64,000 bases of DNA from Geobacter sp. (GCA_016177775.1 JACOUQ010000024.1:1-64000); one strand, 5' to 3'. Positions 43,082 through 53,514 are shown, numbered from the stretch's first letter. A program made the numbers and translations. Notes: generated by a model not told the origin, from the sequence alone.

Positions 43082-43513
43082 CTAATCTGCCTGACCTTTT
43101 CCCATAGCGAATTTGCATCCAAAGTATTTCTTCCGCATTTGTCCGGCTTCTTCCTCGATCCAGCGCTCAAGCCCGACTTTCTTGATGCGGCAGAGATTGT
43201 ATGATTTTATGTTGTGTGGGTAATGAGCAGCCATATCAGCTATCGGCGCCAGGTAAGCACACGGAAACTCATTACAATCACAGCACAATTGCACGCCTTT
43301 GGCCTTGGCACAATCCAGCGTTGCACACCCCTGCGGCAGATGATAATGTTTTCCGTCCTGTTGCCGGCAACCCTTGCACGCTATTTCATCCTTCGGCACT
43401 CCCCTTTGGACATGAATCAGTTCGGCAAGCTCGTCTGTCAGATTACTTTCGTGAATGTCACAGTTGAAGCAATCCAGGCCGCATGGCGCCGTCAGAGCCT
43501 TCTTGTCTTTCAT
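43082..43513 (-). CDS. DUF3795 cysteine-rich protein (copy 1)
   Basis: The 143-residue protein opens APCGLDCFNCDIHES and contains CKGCRQQDG, CATLDCAKAKG and CCDCNEFPCAYL. These spaced cysteine pairs are the DUF3795 signature and probably bind zinc or an Fe-S cluster. The family is common in anaerobes and has no established function. A second member lies at 44602-45129. Confidence 0.87.
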   Translation of the reverse strand: MKDKKALTAPCGLDCFNCDIHESNLTDELAELIHVQRGVPKDEIACKGCRQQDGKHYHLPQGCATLDCAKAKGVQLCCDCNEFPCAYLAPIADMAAHYPHNIKSYNLCRIKKVGLERWIEEEAGQMRKKYFGCKFAMGKGQAD

Positions 43514-43629
43514 ACCTTATTCCTCCTGTTGGTCTGATACAATCCTGTCCCTCCACTCGATGATGGCCTTCTCCTTTTGAAAGCGGAGCAGACGACGCCT
43601 TTTCACACCCCTTCCGACGGTGCGATGTC

Positions 43630-44568
43630 TCATACGCTATTCTGACTTCCCACGTGCGCCAGGATGAAGGCGCAGATTCCCTCCATCGCTTCGATAGCCT
43701 CGGGAAACATCGGAGCACAGGCGGGATAGCAGTGGCACATCCCTTTGCCGACCTTGAGGGTGACGGCTACGCCTGCCTCCTGCGCCTTTTGGGCGAAGCG
43801 GGTCGAGTCGTCGCGCAGGATCTCATCCCCGCCGGCAATGATAAGGAGGGGCGGCAGGCCGCACAGGTCGCCATACAATGGGGAAGCATACGGATCACCG
43901 GGGTCCTGGTCGCCCAGGTAGTGATTGGCGCAGGCGATCCAGGAGTTTGTCGGCGCCAGGCACTTCGCGGCGTTGGTACGGAGAGATTCGCCGGTATGCT
44001 TCAGGTCAGTCCAGGGAGAGAGCCCCACCGCTGCCGCCGGGAGCGGAATATCCCGATCTCGAAGGGCAAGGAGGGTCGCCAGACAGAGCCCCCCGCCGGC
44101 GGAATCCCCGGCAAAGACGATTTTCGAGGGGGTAATCCCTTGTGCCAGCAGCCAGCGGTATGCGGCGACCGAATCGTCGAGCGCGGCCGGGAAACGATGC
44201 TCCGGGGCGAGCCGGTAGCCGAACAACAGTGCCTGTAGGCCGCTCCCTCTTACGAACTTGGCGACGATCCCGCGATGGGCCTCAATGCTGCCAAGGATAT
44301 ACCCTCCGCCGTGGAAATAGAGGATGACCTCGTCTGTGGCGGTCTGAGCAGAACGAACCCATTCCGCCGGAATATCGCCTATGGCAACGGGGACCGCCTC
44401 GATCCCCTTCGGCAGCATCCCGAGCAACCTTGTGGTCTTGGCGGCCGACGCGCGGACTTCCGGCAACGAGGTTTCCCAGTCATGGGCGGTCTCCTTTTTC
44501 AGCTTGAGCTTCAGCAGATGACGGTTTCTGAGTATGAAAAGAAAGAGGCTGCTTCGCAGGCTGGGCAT
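43630..44568 (-). CDS. Hormone-sensitive-lipase-type alpha/beta hydrolase
   Basis: The 312-residue esterase has the oxyanion motif YFHGGGYILGS (near 85), nucleophile FAGDSAGGGLC (near 153), acid in IAGGDEILRDDS and the catalytic histidine probably in GMCHCYPAC. This is the HSL family, which hydrolyses short acyl esters. No signal peptide is present. A short gap of about 115 bases to the DUF3795 gene holds no recognisable gene. Confidence 0.9.
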   Translation of the reverse strand: MPSLRSSLFLFILRNRHLLKLKLKKETAHDWETSLPEVRASAAKTTRLLGMLPKGIEAVPVAIGDIPAEWVRSAQTATDEVILYFHGGGYILGSIEAHRGIVAKFVRGSGLQALLFGYRLAPEHRFPAALDDSVAAYRWLLAQGITPSKIVFAGDSAGGGLCLATLLALRDRDIPLPAAAVGLSPWTDLKHTGESLRTNAAKCLAPTNSWIACANHYLGDQDPGDPYASPLYGDLCGLPPLLIIAGGDEILRDDSTRFAQKAQEAGVAVTLKVGKGMCHCYPACAPMFPEAIEAMEGICAFILAHVGSQNSV

Positions 44569-44601
44569 GTCATTCTCCTCCCGACTCTCGGGGGTTTCTC
44601 C

Positions 44602-45129
44602 TTATAATGTCAGTTTCGCCAGAAATTGCGCGATAGCCTCGCCATGACGCGCGACGTACCCGCAACTCGGCTCTTCGCCGCATTTCCGACATTTCAGGTC
44701 ATAGGCGGAGTTTATGGCCCCGCACCGGGGGCAGGCGTAGCGTTCCCGTATTTCCCGGAGCCACTGTTCCTGGCCGACAGCCTTGATCCGGTCCAGATCA
44801 TCCCACAACTCGATCCGATGGGGCCTTTCCGCCTGGAACTCCTTCAGGTGCCCGCAGGGATACTCCTCGCATTCGCTGCAGAAGTCGATGCCCCGCTCGG
44901 CGGCGCAGGCGGACATCCGGCAGTTCCCGCAGTGGGGAAACCTTTTCTCCGACCGGCATCCATGGCATTTGGCGGCCTCCTCCGAAAACCCGAATCGGGC
45001 CGCGAGCCGTTTGAGCCTTTCGGGATCTTCAGTGGTCCCGATATAGAGGGAGCATGCCTCGCAGTATAATCCGCATACCGCGGCGAATTTCCCGCCCGAT
45101 TCGCCGGACTGCCCTTCTTTAGTCTTCAT
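44602..45129 (-). CDS. DUF3795 cysteine-rich protein with zinc-ribbon tail (copy 2)
   Basis: The 175-residue protein starts CGLYCEACSLYIGTTED and has CHGCRSEKR, HCGNCRMSAC, CSECEEYPCGHL and then a C-terminal zinc ribbon CPRCGAIN...CRKCG. The start giving MKTKEGQ has AAAGGAG six bases upstream. It is a longer paralogue of the protein at 43082-43513. Function unknown. Confidence 0.87.
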   Translation of the reverse strand: MKTKEGQSGESGGKFAAVCGLYCEACSLYIGTTEDPERLKRLAARFGFSEEAAKCHGCRSEKRFPHCGNCRMSACAAERGIDFCSECEEYPCGHLKEFQAERPHRIELWDDLDRIKAVGQEQWLREIRERYACPRCGAINSAYDLKCRKCGEEPSCGYVARHGEAIAQFLAKLTL

Positions 45130-45226
45130 CGCAACTCCTTTCCCGACGTATTCGCCGACATCCAACTTGCGCGGCAGTCTGGATAATAAAGGAGTATTCA
45201 ACCCTTCGTATTGTAAAAAAGCGACA

Positions 45227-46018
45227 TCAGGGGCGATAACGATGCACGATCCGCGTCCGGGGAGAACCCGTCTGAGGTTGAGCATCGCAGGAGCCATTAT
45301 CGCCGGGGAGGCGACCGGACAGCTCCTTGAAATCCCTGATCATGTGTGATTGGTCCGCATAGCCGCTGTCGTAGGCAAGATCGGCGAGGGTATGAAAGCT
45401 GCCCGCGCGAAGGCGGTCAACAAGTCGGCGGAAACGGATGAGGCGGGTAAGCCGCTTTGGGGTAATCCCCAGATGGTCGAGGAACAGCCGCTCCAGACTG
45501 CGGATATGGAGACCGAGCCCGGCAGCAAGTTCGCTGACCTGGATTTGTCCGCCATGGGCTTCGAGGAGGGAGGTAGCCTGCCGGCAGCGCTCATCACGGA
45601 CAAGCGGAAGGCTTCCCCGCAGCAGGTTTTCCATGACGCGCTGCCTCGATGCCTGGTCCGGCAGGGAGTGGAGGCGGTCAGCAAGGGAATCGATCCTTTC
45701 CCCCCCGATTTTGTCGATATCCACATAGGTGTCGACCAGTTCCGAGGGGCGGGCGTCCGCAAGGCGAAGGGCCTGGCCGGGACGGAAGCGGATGCAGAAA
45801 TATTCCGATTCCTCGTCTATCTCGGCGCACGATTTTTCGGCTGCCGGGCCAAGCAGGACCATTCGGCAGGCAGTTGGAGAGAACCTGAAGACAAGGTTCA
45901 TGCTGCTGTCGGGGAGGAACTCGTAGAATCTTCTTCCTCGTCCCTCCTCGCTCGTTATGGACAAGTACATCTCGATCTGTCGCGCCAGGTCCGGCACCGG
46001 TTTTCCCCAAACAAACAC
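45227..46018 (-). CDS. AraC-family transcriptional regulator
   Basis: The 263-residue regulator has an N-terminal cupin-like sensing domain and a C-terminal AraC double helix-turn-helix: VSELAAGLGLHIRSLERLFLDHLGITPKRL and LADLAYDSGYADQSHMIRDFKELSG. The architecture is of the DUF6597/AraC type often controlling nearby detoxification genes. It lies upstream of the esterase and DUF3795 genes on the same strand. Confidence 0.92.
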   Translation of the reverse strand: MFVWGKPVPDLARQIEMYLSITSEEGRGRRFYEFLPDSSMNLVFRFSPTACRMVLLGPAAEKSCAEIDEESEYFCIRFRPGQALRLADARPSELVDTYVDIDKIGGERIDSLADRLHSLPDQASRQRVMENLLRGSLPLVRDERCRQATSLLEAHGGQIQVSELAAGLGLHIRSLERLFLDHLGITPKRLTRLIRFRRLVDRLRAGSFHTLADLAYDSGYADQSHMIRDFKELSGRLPGDNGSCDAQPQTGSPRTRIVHRYRP

Positions 46019-46395
46019 GAAACCCTCCGTACCGGCCTACCCTGGCCCGGAACGCTGCAAGGTCCTCGAAATCACCTCGCTGAAAATCCGTTCCCGCCGT
46101 CCACCCATGACAATGTCATAAGTAGTGTGCGTTCTACGAAATGCACCAAAGTGGCGGTAATGTTTACCGCGAAAACCCGCCGATCTGCCCACCGGTCAGC
46201 CTTGCGAGATCAGCGGGCGCCATCTCCAGGGTCCGGTCAGGGCGGCCGATGCCGCAGAAGACAGTCGGTACAATCGTCAGCACGTCGTCATCGATGAGAA
46301 CGGCGGCATCCTCCCCGCAAGGGTGAAGAGCGCTCCCCCTCCCATCGAGGGAGGGGGTTGAGGATGGTGCGAAGAGTGGTGCCAACCTACTTCTT
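46019..46395. other. Gene-free interval with a possible gene remnant
   Basis: This 377-base stretch contains a coding-like minus-strand segment at 46164-46337 (GEDAAVLIDDDVLTIVPTVF...ADLARLTGGQIGGFSR, then stop). It lacks a start codon of its own and I cannot assign a family. A very strong hairpin, CCCCCTCCC/GGGAGGGGG, lies at 46333-46357. GCGGTAATGTTTACCGC at about 46151-46170 is a further small palindrome. Confidence 0.5.
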
Positions 46396-46938
46396 TTATG
46401 GATGGCTTGCTGTATCACCCGGAAATTTCCCCGCGCTTATCTCGTCGATGTTCTTGAACGAGTCACTGTCCGAGTCGGTTTGCTCTATCGCTCGTATCGC
46501 TTGGTATTTAGAGGCCCCCTGGGACCTCTTCGAGGAAATGTCGGTTCCGTAAGTGTTCAAAAGGCTACCGCTGGTGCTGTGCCGTGAGTGGCAGGCGTTG
46601 CAGCCATCCAGCGGCGTTCCAGCGGTATTGTATGTCGAGTTGAAGACCCTGTAGTGGGTAGAGTAGGGAGTGAACGTGGCGGCGACGGTGTGGTTGGCCT
46701 GTATGTTGTTAAACGTGTAGCTCGTGGCGCCATTGAGGAACTGTGGCGCGCCGTCGACCTGAAGGTCGGCGAATACGTGGCCCGGCATCGATTGCCACGT
46801 AAACGTTCTTGACTGGCCTTTCCATACCTGAACCCCGCCTGAAGGAGTGATTGTTCCTCCAGGCCCCGATGTCGCAGTTATCCTGGCGCACCCGGCTAAT
46901 GCCAGAATACATATAAATCCCGCTCCCCAGCATCTCAT
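46396..46938 (-). CDS. Lipoprotein with a single c-type haem motif
   Basis: The 180-residue protein has a type II signal peptide with lipobox LAGC (near residue 17). A beta-rich middle contains a WKGQSRTFTW...FNNIQANHTVAATF repeat-like domain. One haem-binding motif CNACH (near 113) and an Asp/Ser-rich DSDSDSFKNIDEISAGKFPGD tail resembling a calcium-binding dockerin-like loop follow. It is therefore probably an envelope-anchored monohaem cytochrome. Such proteins are abundant in Geobacter. The distal haem ligand cannot be seen. Confidence 0.78.
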   Translation of the reverse strand: MRCWGAGFICILALAGCARITATSGPGGTITPSGGVQVWKGQSRTFTWQSMPGHVFADLQVDGAPQFLNGATSYTFNNIQANHTVAATFTPYSTHYRVFNSTYNTAGTPLDGCNACHSRHSTSGSLLNTYGTDISSKRSQGASKYQAIRAIEQTDSDSDSFKNIDEISAGKFPGDTASHP

Positions 46939-47223
46939 ATCCAACCTCCCTGTGTGATATTGCAAACCACAATTTGGAATTTTGCCAGCTCATATTAATT
47001 ATTCTTAAACAATCTGTCTACAGTATTTCTTCAACAGGAAGCGTGGAGGGGAGCAGGCTGGATCGGATCGGGCATAACCTGATAGGTGAACCCCATCAGG
47101 GTGAAAATTGTCCCGCCGGCGGCGCCAGCGGAGTAGGCTCTTCTTCGTATATCGAAGCAAGATTGGCTTCAACAGTGGCATTCACGGTGTGCTCTTTCTC
47201 CGGACGGTTGAGTGCGCCGGGTT

Positions 47224-47309
47224 GCCCCATTATACGCAGCTAACATCAATAATCAAGGGAACTTTTCGGGCACAAAAAAGGCCGATCCTGGTGGAATCGG
47301 CCTTTTTTG
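47224..47309. repeat. Dispersed module, copy B
   Basis: GCCCCATTATACGC, then 36 bases, then AAAAAAGGCCGAT...ATCGGCCTTTTTT. Copy A at 34961-35044 has the same order with 35 bases between. The hairpin is a bidirectional terminator, here ending the small-lipoprotein transcript. Confidence 0.72.
47273..47309. terminator. Bidirectional terminator
   Basis: AAAAAAGGCCGAT...ATCGGCCTTTTTT has T-runs on both strands and sits 20 bases past the lipoprotein stop at 47329. Confidence 0.85.
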
Positions 47310-47328
47310 ACAACTGCCTTCCCTCCCC

Positions 47329-47505
47329 TCAGCCGCCGTGCAGGATAACTTCCTGCTCCTCAATCGTCAGGTCCTTGAATTCCCTGATCTGCCGAATGGT
47401 GCCGTCGCCGGTCGCCGCCGTAGGTACCTGCGTGTCGCCAATAGTGGCGCACCCTGAAAGCAGCGCAAGGGTCCCTGCCATAACGATGAAAAAGATCAGC
47501 TTCAT
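47329..47505 (-). CDS. 58-residue small lipoprotein
   Basis: A perfect AAAGGAGGT lies nine bases ahead of the ATG. The product has a type II signal peptide ending LLSGC (lipobox, Cys near 19), then a short acidic mature part with TIRQIREFKDLTIEEQEVILHGG. No function is recognised. It lies 26 bases downstream of the TRL-like lipoprotein gene and may be its operon partner. Confidence 0.75.
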   Translation of the reverse strand: MKLIFFIVMAGTLALLSGCATIGDTQVPTAATGDGTIRQIREFKDLTIEEQEVILHGG

Positions 47506-47531
47506 GTACCTGTACCTCCTTTAACCAATTC

Positions 47532-47867
47532 TCAGTCGCCGTAGATGTAGAGAGACTCGCGCTCGTAGATACCTAGAAGAATACTCAGCGTTCTCTTGTC
47601 CGTGTAGTAGATATTGGTGATCCCCGCCTTCTCCGCCTCCTTGCGGATATATTCGGACGTCCATGCGGCTGAGATGCCGTACCCGGATATCGGTTCCCGG
47701 ATATGGTGCGTGTTGATTTCGCACCGCTTGGTGCCGACCGGCGTTTTATCGAACTTTCTGGAATACGGATAGATCGTGTCCGAGTAGATCGCGCCGCACC
47801 CCGAAAGCAGGAGCAGGACAAGAAGCGAGCAGATGACTCTGCCGTGTCTGTCAATCGCCGTAGACAA
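47532..47867 (-). CDS. TRL-like family lipoprotein (copy 1)
   Basis: The 111-residue protein has a lipobox LLSGC (near residue 24) and the TRL-family pattern: VGTKRCEINTHHI, then AEKAGITNIYYTDKRTLSILLGIYERESLYIYGD. The family name comes from a tRNA-associated locus in Helicobacter; the function is unknown. The TTG start overlaps the end of the upstream TRL gene by 17 bases. Confidence 0.78.
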   Translation of the reverse strand: MSTAIDRHGRVICSLLVLLLLSGCGAIYSDTIYPYSRKFDKTPVGTKRCEINTHHIREPISGYGISAAWTSEYIRKEAEKAGITNIYYTDKRTLSILLGIYERESLYIYGD

Positions 47868-48153
47868 CTGTCGTCACCTGGGCATAAAGACCGAAAAGAA
47901 GGAATAAAATCTTGGTGTCAGCGTGGTGAATAACCTTTATGCCGCCGTTTACCGCAGCGGCCTTCACCCCGCCATCCCCCCAGGCGACGAGCCAGAGAAC
48001 CGCGTGGCTGCGGGATTGGCCTCGCTTGGTCCCGAGTTCGGTCTTGTTGAACTCGGTACTCAACGGTTCCTGAATATTACAGTACGCACACCCCGACAGA
48101 AGCAGCGAAACCAGTACCAGCATGATAATACGGCTTTTGATGACCATGCGCAT
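47851..48153 (-). CDS. TRL-like family lipoprotein (copy 2)
   Basis: The 100-residue protein has lipobox LLSGC (Cys near 22) and ELGTKRGQSRSHAVLWLVAWGDGGVKAAAVNGGIKVIHHAD, then FGLYAQVTTVVYGD, the full TRL signature. It is about one-third identical by eye to its downstream neighbour, so the pair is a tandem duplication that has diverged. An ATG two codons later is an alternative start. Confidence 0.82.
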   Translation of the reverse strand: MRMVIKSRIIMLVLVSLLLSGCAYCNIQEPLSTEFNKTELGTKRGQSRSHAVLWLVAWGDGGVKAAAVNGGIKVIHHADTKILFLLFGLYAQVTTVVYGD

Positions 48154-48239
48154 GGCAGTTCACCCCAACGTCACATTTTTACGGGGAGTATATCCCTCAT
48201 CCTGTTGACGTCAAGGAGGGTGCGGAACGACAAAATGCA

Positions 48240-48278
48240 GAAAGCCCGTCCAGGGGCATCCTGAACGGGCTTAAGTTT
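48240..48278 (-). terminator. Probable terminator of the Kdo operon
   Basis: AAGCCCGTYCAGG/CCTGAACGGGCTT lies 20 bases past the kdsC stop; the trailing T-run is stronger on the plus strand. Confidence 0.6.
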
Positions 48279-48297
48279 TTTCCGCAAAAGAGGGGGC

Positions 48298-48834
48298 TCA
48301 GCGGAAATATTTCGCTGTCACCTCGTCCCATTTCCCCTGGGCCTTGAGAATCAGGTCGCACACCTCACGCACCGCCCCCCAGCCGCCCCGGTTGCGGGAG
48401 ACAAAATGAACATGGGGAAAGACCTCCTCAACTGCGTCTGCCGGGGCAGCGGCAAAGCCCGCCCGCCGCATGATGGGAAGATCGATGATATCGTCACCCA
48501 TGAAGGCAACCTGGTGGCCGGAAAGCCCGGTCTTTCGCAGGAGATCCTCGAAAGGCCCCAGTTTGTCCAAAGCCTTCTGGTAAAGGTGGACGATGCCGAG
48601 CTCTGCGGCCCGCTTGTCCACCACCTTCGACTCGCGGCCCGAGATTATCGCCACCTCGATGCCGATACGCTGCACGAGCTTGATGCCGTGTCCGTCCTTG
48701 ACGTTGAAGAACTTGCTCTCCGTGCCGTTGGAGTCGTAGATGATCCGGCCATCGGTCATCACGCCGTCCACGTCGAGGATGAGCAGTTTTATGTCTTTGA
48801 GGCGGTCGTTCTGTTTTTGCTTTTCACAATTCAC
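48298..48834 (-). CDS. kdsC: 3-deoxy-D-manno-octulosonate 8-phosphate phosphatase
   Basis: KdsC is a HAD phosphatase giving Kdo. The 178-residue protein has LILDVDGVMTDG (motif I Asp-x-Asp), ISGRES (motif II) and AFMGDDIIDLPIMRRAG (motif IV). The GTG start and first codons (GTG AAT TGT GAA) lie within a tandem heptamer array, so the repeat supplies the translation start. No Shine-Dalgarno sequence is visible. Last gene of the Kdo operon. Confidence 0.95.
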   Translation of the reverse strand: MNCEKQKQNDRLKDIKLLILDVDGVMTDGRIIYDSNGTESKFFNVKDGHGIKLVQRIGIEVAIISGRESKVVDKRAAELGIVHLYQKALDKLGPFEDLLRKTGLSGHQVAFMGDDIIDLPIMRRAGFAAAPADAVEEVFPHVHFVSRNRGGWGAVREVCDLILKAQGKWDEVTAKYFR

Positions 48835-48857
48835 AATTCACCATTCACAATTCACCG
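48823..48857. repeat. Heptamer array (GTGAATT on minus strand) reaching into kdsC
   Basis: Five units (TTCACAA, TTCACAA, TTCACCA, TTCACAA, TTCACCG on the plus strand) fill the kdsD-kdsC spacer and overlap the kdsC start. No inverted partner array is present at this site. Confidence 0.85.
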
Positions 48858-48859
48858 GT

Positions 48860-49822
48860 TTAAGCTATCCCCGCCTTCAGCAGGTCATGCAGATGTATAA
48901 CCCCGATCGGGAGGTTGTCCTTTTCATTGTCGAAGACAAAGAGCGAAGTGATGGAATGCTGCTCCATCACCTGCAGGGCCTTGGCCGCCAGCTCGTCCCC
49001 ACGTATCCGCTTGGGCTTGCCGGTCATCAGGTCGCAGGCCTTGGCGTGCAGGATGTCGATCCCCTTGCCCAAGGCACGGCGCAGGTCACCGTCGGTGATG
49101 ATCCCCGCCAGGGCACCGTTCTCGGTCACGCCGGTGATGCCCAGCCCCTTCGAGGTTATGACGAACAGGGCTTCGCTCATGGGAACAGCAGCATCCACAA
49201 GCGGGATGGCATCTTCACCGTGCATAAGGTCGGAAACCCTGGTGATGAGGCGCTTACCCAGGGAGCCGCCGGGATGGAACAATGCAAAGTCCTCGGGCCG
49301 AAAACCCCGCTCCTGGAGAAGCGCCACAGCCAGCGCGTCACCCATGGCCAAGGTGGCGGTAGTGGAGGCAGTGGGTGCAAGTCCAAGGGGGCAGGCCTCC
49401 TCCTTGACCGAAATATCAAGGAACACGTCCCCGGCCTTGGCCAGGGTGGAGTTCTGGTTGCCGGCCACGGCGATGAGCGATGCGCCGAGGCGCTTGATTA
49501 CCGGAAGGATGCGGACAACCTCCTCGGTCTCGCCGCTGTTGGAGATGGCAATCACCACATCTCCCTTGATTATCATGCCAAGGTCGCCGTGAATGGCCTC
49601 GCCGGGGTGGAGGAAAAACGCGGGGGTGCCGGTGGACGCCATGGTGGAGGCGATCTTCTGGCCGATGAGCCCGGATTTCCCCATCCCGGTGACCACCACG
49701 CGGCCATGGGATGAGAGGATCAGGCGCACGGCCCGCTCGAACTCGCCGTTGATGGCGTCGGCCAGCCGCTCCAGCGCAGCGGCCTCGATCCGGATAACTT
49801 TTCTGGCTTCTTCTAAAATCAT
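48860..49822 (-). CDS. kdsD: D-arabinose 5-phosphate isomerase
   Basis: KdsD converts ribulose 5-phosphate to arabinose 5-phosphate for Kdo. The 320-residue protein has a SIS domain (VVVTGMGKSGLIGQKIASTMASTGTPAFFLHPGEAIHGDLG-type; ISNSGETEEV) and two CBS domains in the C-terminal half. The ATG follows a heptamer array with no Shine-Dalgarno in between. Confidence 0.95.
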   Translation of the reverse strand: MILEEARKVIRIEAAALERLADAINGEFERAVRLILSSHGRVVVTGMGKSGLIGQKIASTMASTGTPAFFLHPGEAIHGDLGMIIKGDVVIAISNSGETEEVVRILPVIKRLGASLIAVAGNQNSTLAKAGDVFLDISVKEEACPLGLAPTASTTATLAMGDALAVALLQERGFRPEDFALFHPGGSLGKRLITRVSDLMHGEDAIPLVDAAVPMSEALFVITSKGLGITGVTENGALAGIITDGDLRRALGKGIDILHAKACDLMTGKPKRIRGDELAAKALQVMEQHSITSLFVFDNEKDNLPIGVIHLHDLLKAGIA

Positions 49823-49830
49823 ATAAGACC

Positions 49831-49902
49831 GTGAATGGTGAATGGTGAATGGTGAATGGTGAATGGTAACGGCTTTTACCAGTCCCTAGTCCCCAGTCCC
49901 TA
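49831..49902. repeat. Heptamer arrays GTGAATG x5 and AGTCCCT x3
   Basis: Positions 49831-49865 are five tandem GTGAATG units. Positions 49880-49902 are AGTCCCT, AGTCCCC, AGTCCCT. Both lie in the kdsA-kdsD spacer. The second is the complement of the GGGACT unit seen at 54784-54818. Confidence 0.85.
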
Positions 49903-50718
49903 TTTTACAATGCCGTCTATCGCCTTGAGTGTCTTGAGCAGCGCCGGGAGGTCGTCAAGCTTGATGGAGTTGGGGCCGTCGCACAAGGCCTTTTCCGGAT
50001 CCTCGTGGACCTCCATGAAGATGCCGTCAATGCCTGTGGCGACTGCCGCGCGGGAGAGGTATTCGACGAATTCGCGCTGCCCTCCGGAGGAGCCCCCCTG
50101 CCCACCCGGAAGCTGGACGCTGTGGGTGGCGTCGAACACCACGGGGTAGCCGAAGGAACGCATGATGGGGAAACTGCGCATGTCGGTCACGAGGTTGTTG
50201 TAGCCGAAGGAGACCCCTCGCTCGGTCAGGATGATCCCCTCGTTGCCGGTGGAACGCACCTTGCCGACAACGTTCTGCATGTCCCACGGCGCCAGGAACT
50301 GCCCCTTCTTGACGTTGACCACCCGTCCAGTGGCGGCGACAGCAACCACGAGGTCGGTCTGGCGACAAAGAAAAGCCGGGATCTGTATGACATCCAGCAC
50401 CTCTGCGGCAGGGTGCACCTGCTCGATGGAGTGGATGTCGGAGATGACCGGCACGCCGAGAGATTCCTTCACCTTGCGCAGAATGGCAAGCCCTTCGCGC
50501 ATCCCCGGCCCCCGGAACGAGGTGACCGAGGTCCGGTTCGCCTTGTCATAGGAGGCCTTGAAGATGAGGGGAATGGAAACCCCGTTGCAGATGGTCATGA
50601 GCCGCTCGGCGCAGTGCAGCGTAGCCGCCTCGTTCTCGATGACGCATGGTCCGGCGATCAGCACCAGCGGCTTCTTGCCGCCTATCTTTATGTTGCCTAT
50701 GGTGATTTCTTTAACCAT
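49900..50718 (-). CDS. kdsA: 2-dehydro-3-deoxyphosphooctonate aldolase (Kdo8P synthase)
   Basis: KdsA condenses PEP with arabinose 5-phosphate. The 272-residue TIM-barrel protein has [24 protein letters not shown], and [11 protein letters not shown] near the C-terminus. The N-terminal region carries a cysteine in AGPCVIE as in both metal-dependent and independent classes. The ATG at 50718 has GAGG six bases upstream; a longer start exists at 50730. Confidence 0.96.
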   Translation of the reverse strand: MVKEITIGNIKIGGKKPLVLIAGPCVIENEAATLHCAERLMTICNGVSIPLIFKASYDKANRTSVTSFRGPGMREGLAILRKVKESLGVPVISDIHSIEQVHPAAEVLDVIQIPAFLCRQTDLVVAVAATGRVVNVKKGQFLAPWDMQNVVGKVRSTGNEGIILTERGVSFGYNNLVTDMRSFPIMRSFGYPVVFDATHSVQLPGGQGGSSGGQREFVEYLSRAAVATGIDGIFMEVHEDPEKALCDGPNSIKLDDLPALLKTLKAIDGIVK

Positions 50719-50733
50719 TATTTTCCTCAAGAA

Positions 50734-52545
<1,812 letters not shown>

Positions 52546-52551
<6 letters not shown>

Positions 52552-53304
52552 TTTCTTAAGTTTTTCGATCACTCTTTCCAGATCCGCCGGTGTGTCGACG
52601 CCGATGGATTCGTGCTCAGTCTCCACCACCTTGATCCGGTAGCCGTTCTCCAGGACCCGCAGCTGCTCCAGCTTTTCCGCCAGTTCCAGGTAGGTGGGGG
52701 ACATCTGGGCGTACTGGAGCAGGAACTCCCTGCGGTAGACATAGAGCCCCACGTGCTTGTAGCAGAGGAGCTTGCCGCTTTCGAACTTCTCGTCCTTCAG
52801 GTCATTCCACTTGTCCCGGAAGTTGGGGAGCGGCGAGCGGGAGAAATAGAGGGCGAACCCTTCCCAGTCGGTCACTACCTTCACCACATTGGGGGAGAGG
52901 AAGTCGTGCAGCGTCTTGATCCGCGACTTCAGCGTGCTCATGGCAATGGTCGGGTCGTCCGCGAGCGGGCGGATTGCCTCGTCGATCATGGCTGGCTCGA
53001 TGAGCGGCTCGTCTCCCTGGACATTGACGATGATGTCGGAATCGATGCGGCTGGCCACCTCGGCCAACCGGTCAGTCCCGGTCTCATGGGAGGTGGCGGT
53101 CATCTCCACCCGGCCGCCGAACTCCCTGACCGCGGCGGCGATCCGCTCGTCGTCGGTGGCGACGATCACTTCATCCACAAGGGTGGCTTTGGAAGCCCGC
53201 TCGTAAACGAGACGGATCATTGGACGCCCGAGGACATCAGCCAAAGGCTTCCCTTCAAAACGCGTGGATGCGTACCGGGCAGGAATTATCGCTGTAATTT
53301 TCAT
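52546..53304 (-). CDS. kdsB: 3-deoxy-manno-octulosonate cytidylyltransferase
   Basis: KdsB makes CMP-Kdo using CTP. The 252-residue nucleotidyltransferase has [20 protein letters not shown] (substrate loop), [19 protein letters not shown] and [13 protein letters not shown]. First gene of the kdsB-pyrG-kdsA-kdsD-kdsC operon. Confidence 0.97.
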
Positions 53305-53514
53305 AGGGATTCGTGCAACGCTGCGGATTGTGATGTGTCCCTTTGCGGTGGGACATACTACGCTACACTAAATGCGTGGGGAGTGTCAAGGAAGGATTTC
53401 GTCGGTTCGAATCGGGATCGATTCGCCAGCAGAAGCGCCTTAACAAGGAGGATGCAAGTTCCGAAAAATGTGGTATAACCTCAAATACTCGTATACAGCC
53501 AAAGGAGAACCCCC

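Larger units (their letters stand above)
46939..47328. other. Gene-free interval with dispersed module copy B
   Basis: In this 390-base stretch I see no convincing gene. Weak coding-like fragments occur on the minus strand near 47040-47200. Positions 47224-47309 hold the second copy of the GCCCCATTATACGC-plus-hairpin module. Confidence 0.6.

Noticed and set aside
49831-49902. The repeat arrays look superficially like a CRISPR or VNTR locus
   Set aside because: Units are 7 bases with no spacers, there are no cas genes, and the arrays are imperfect.
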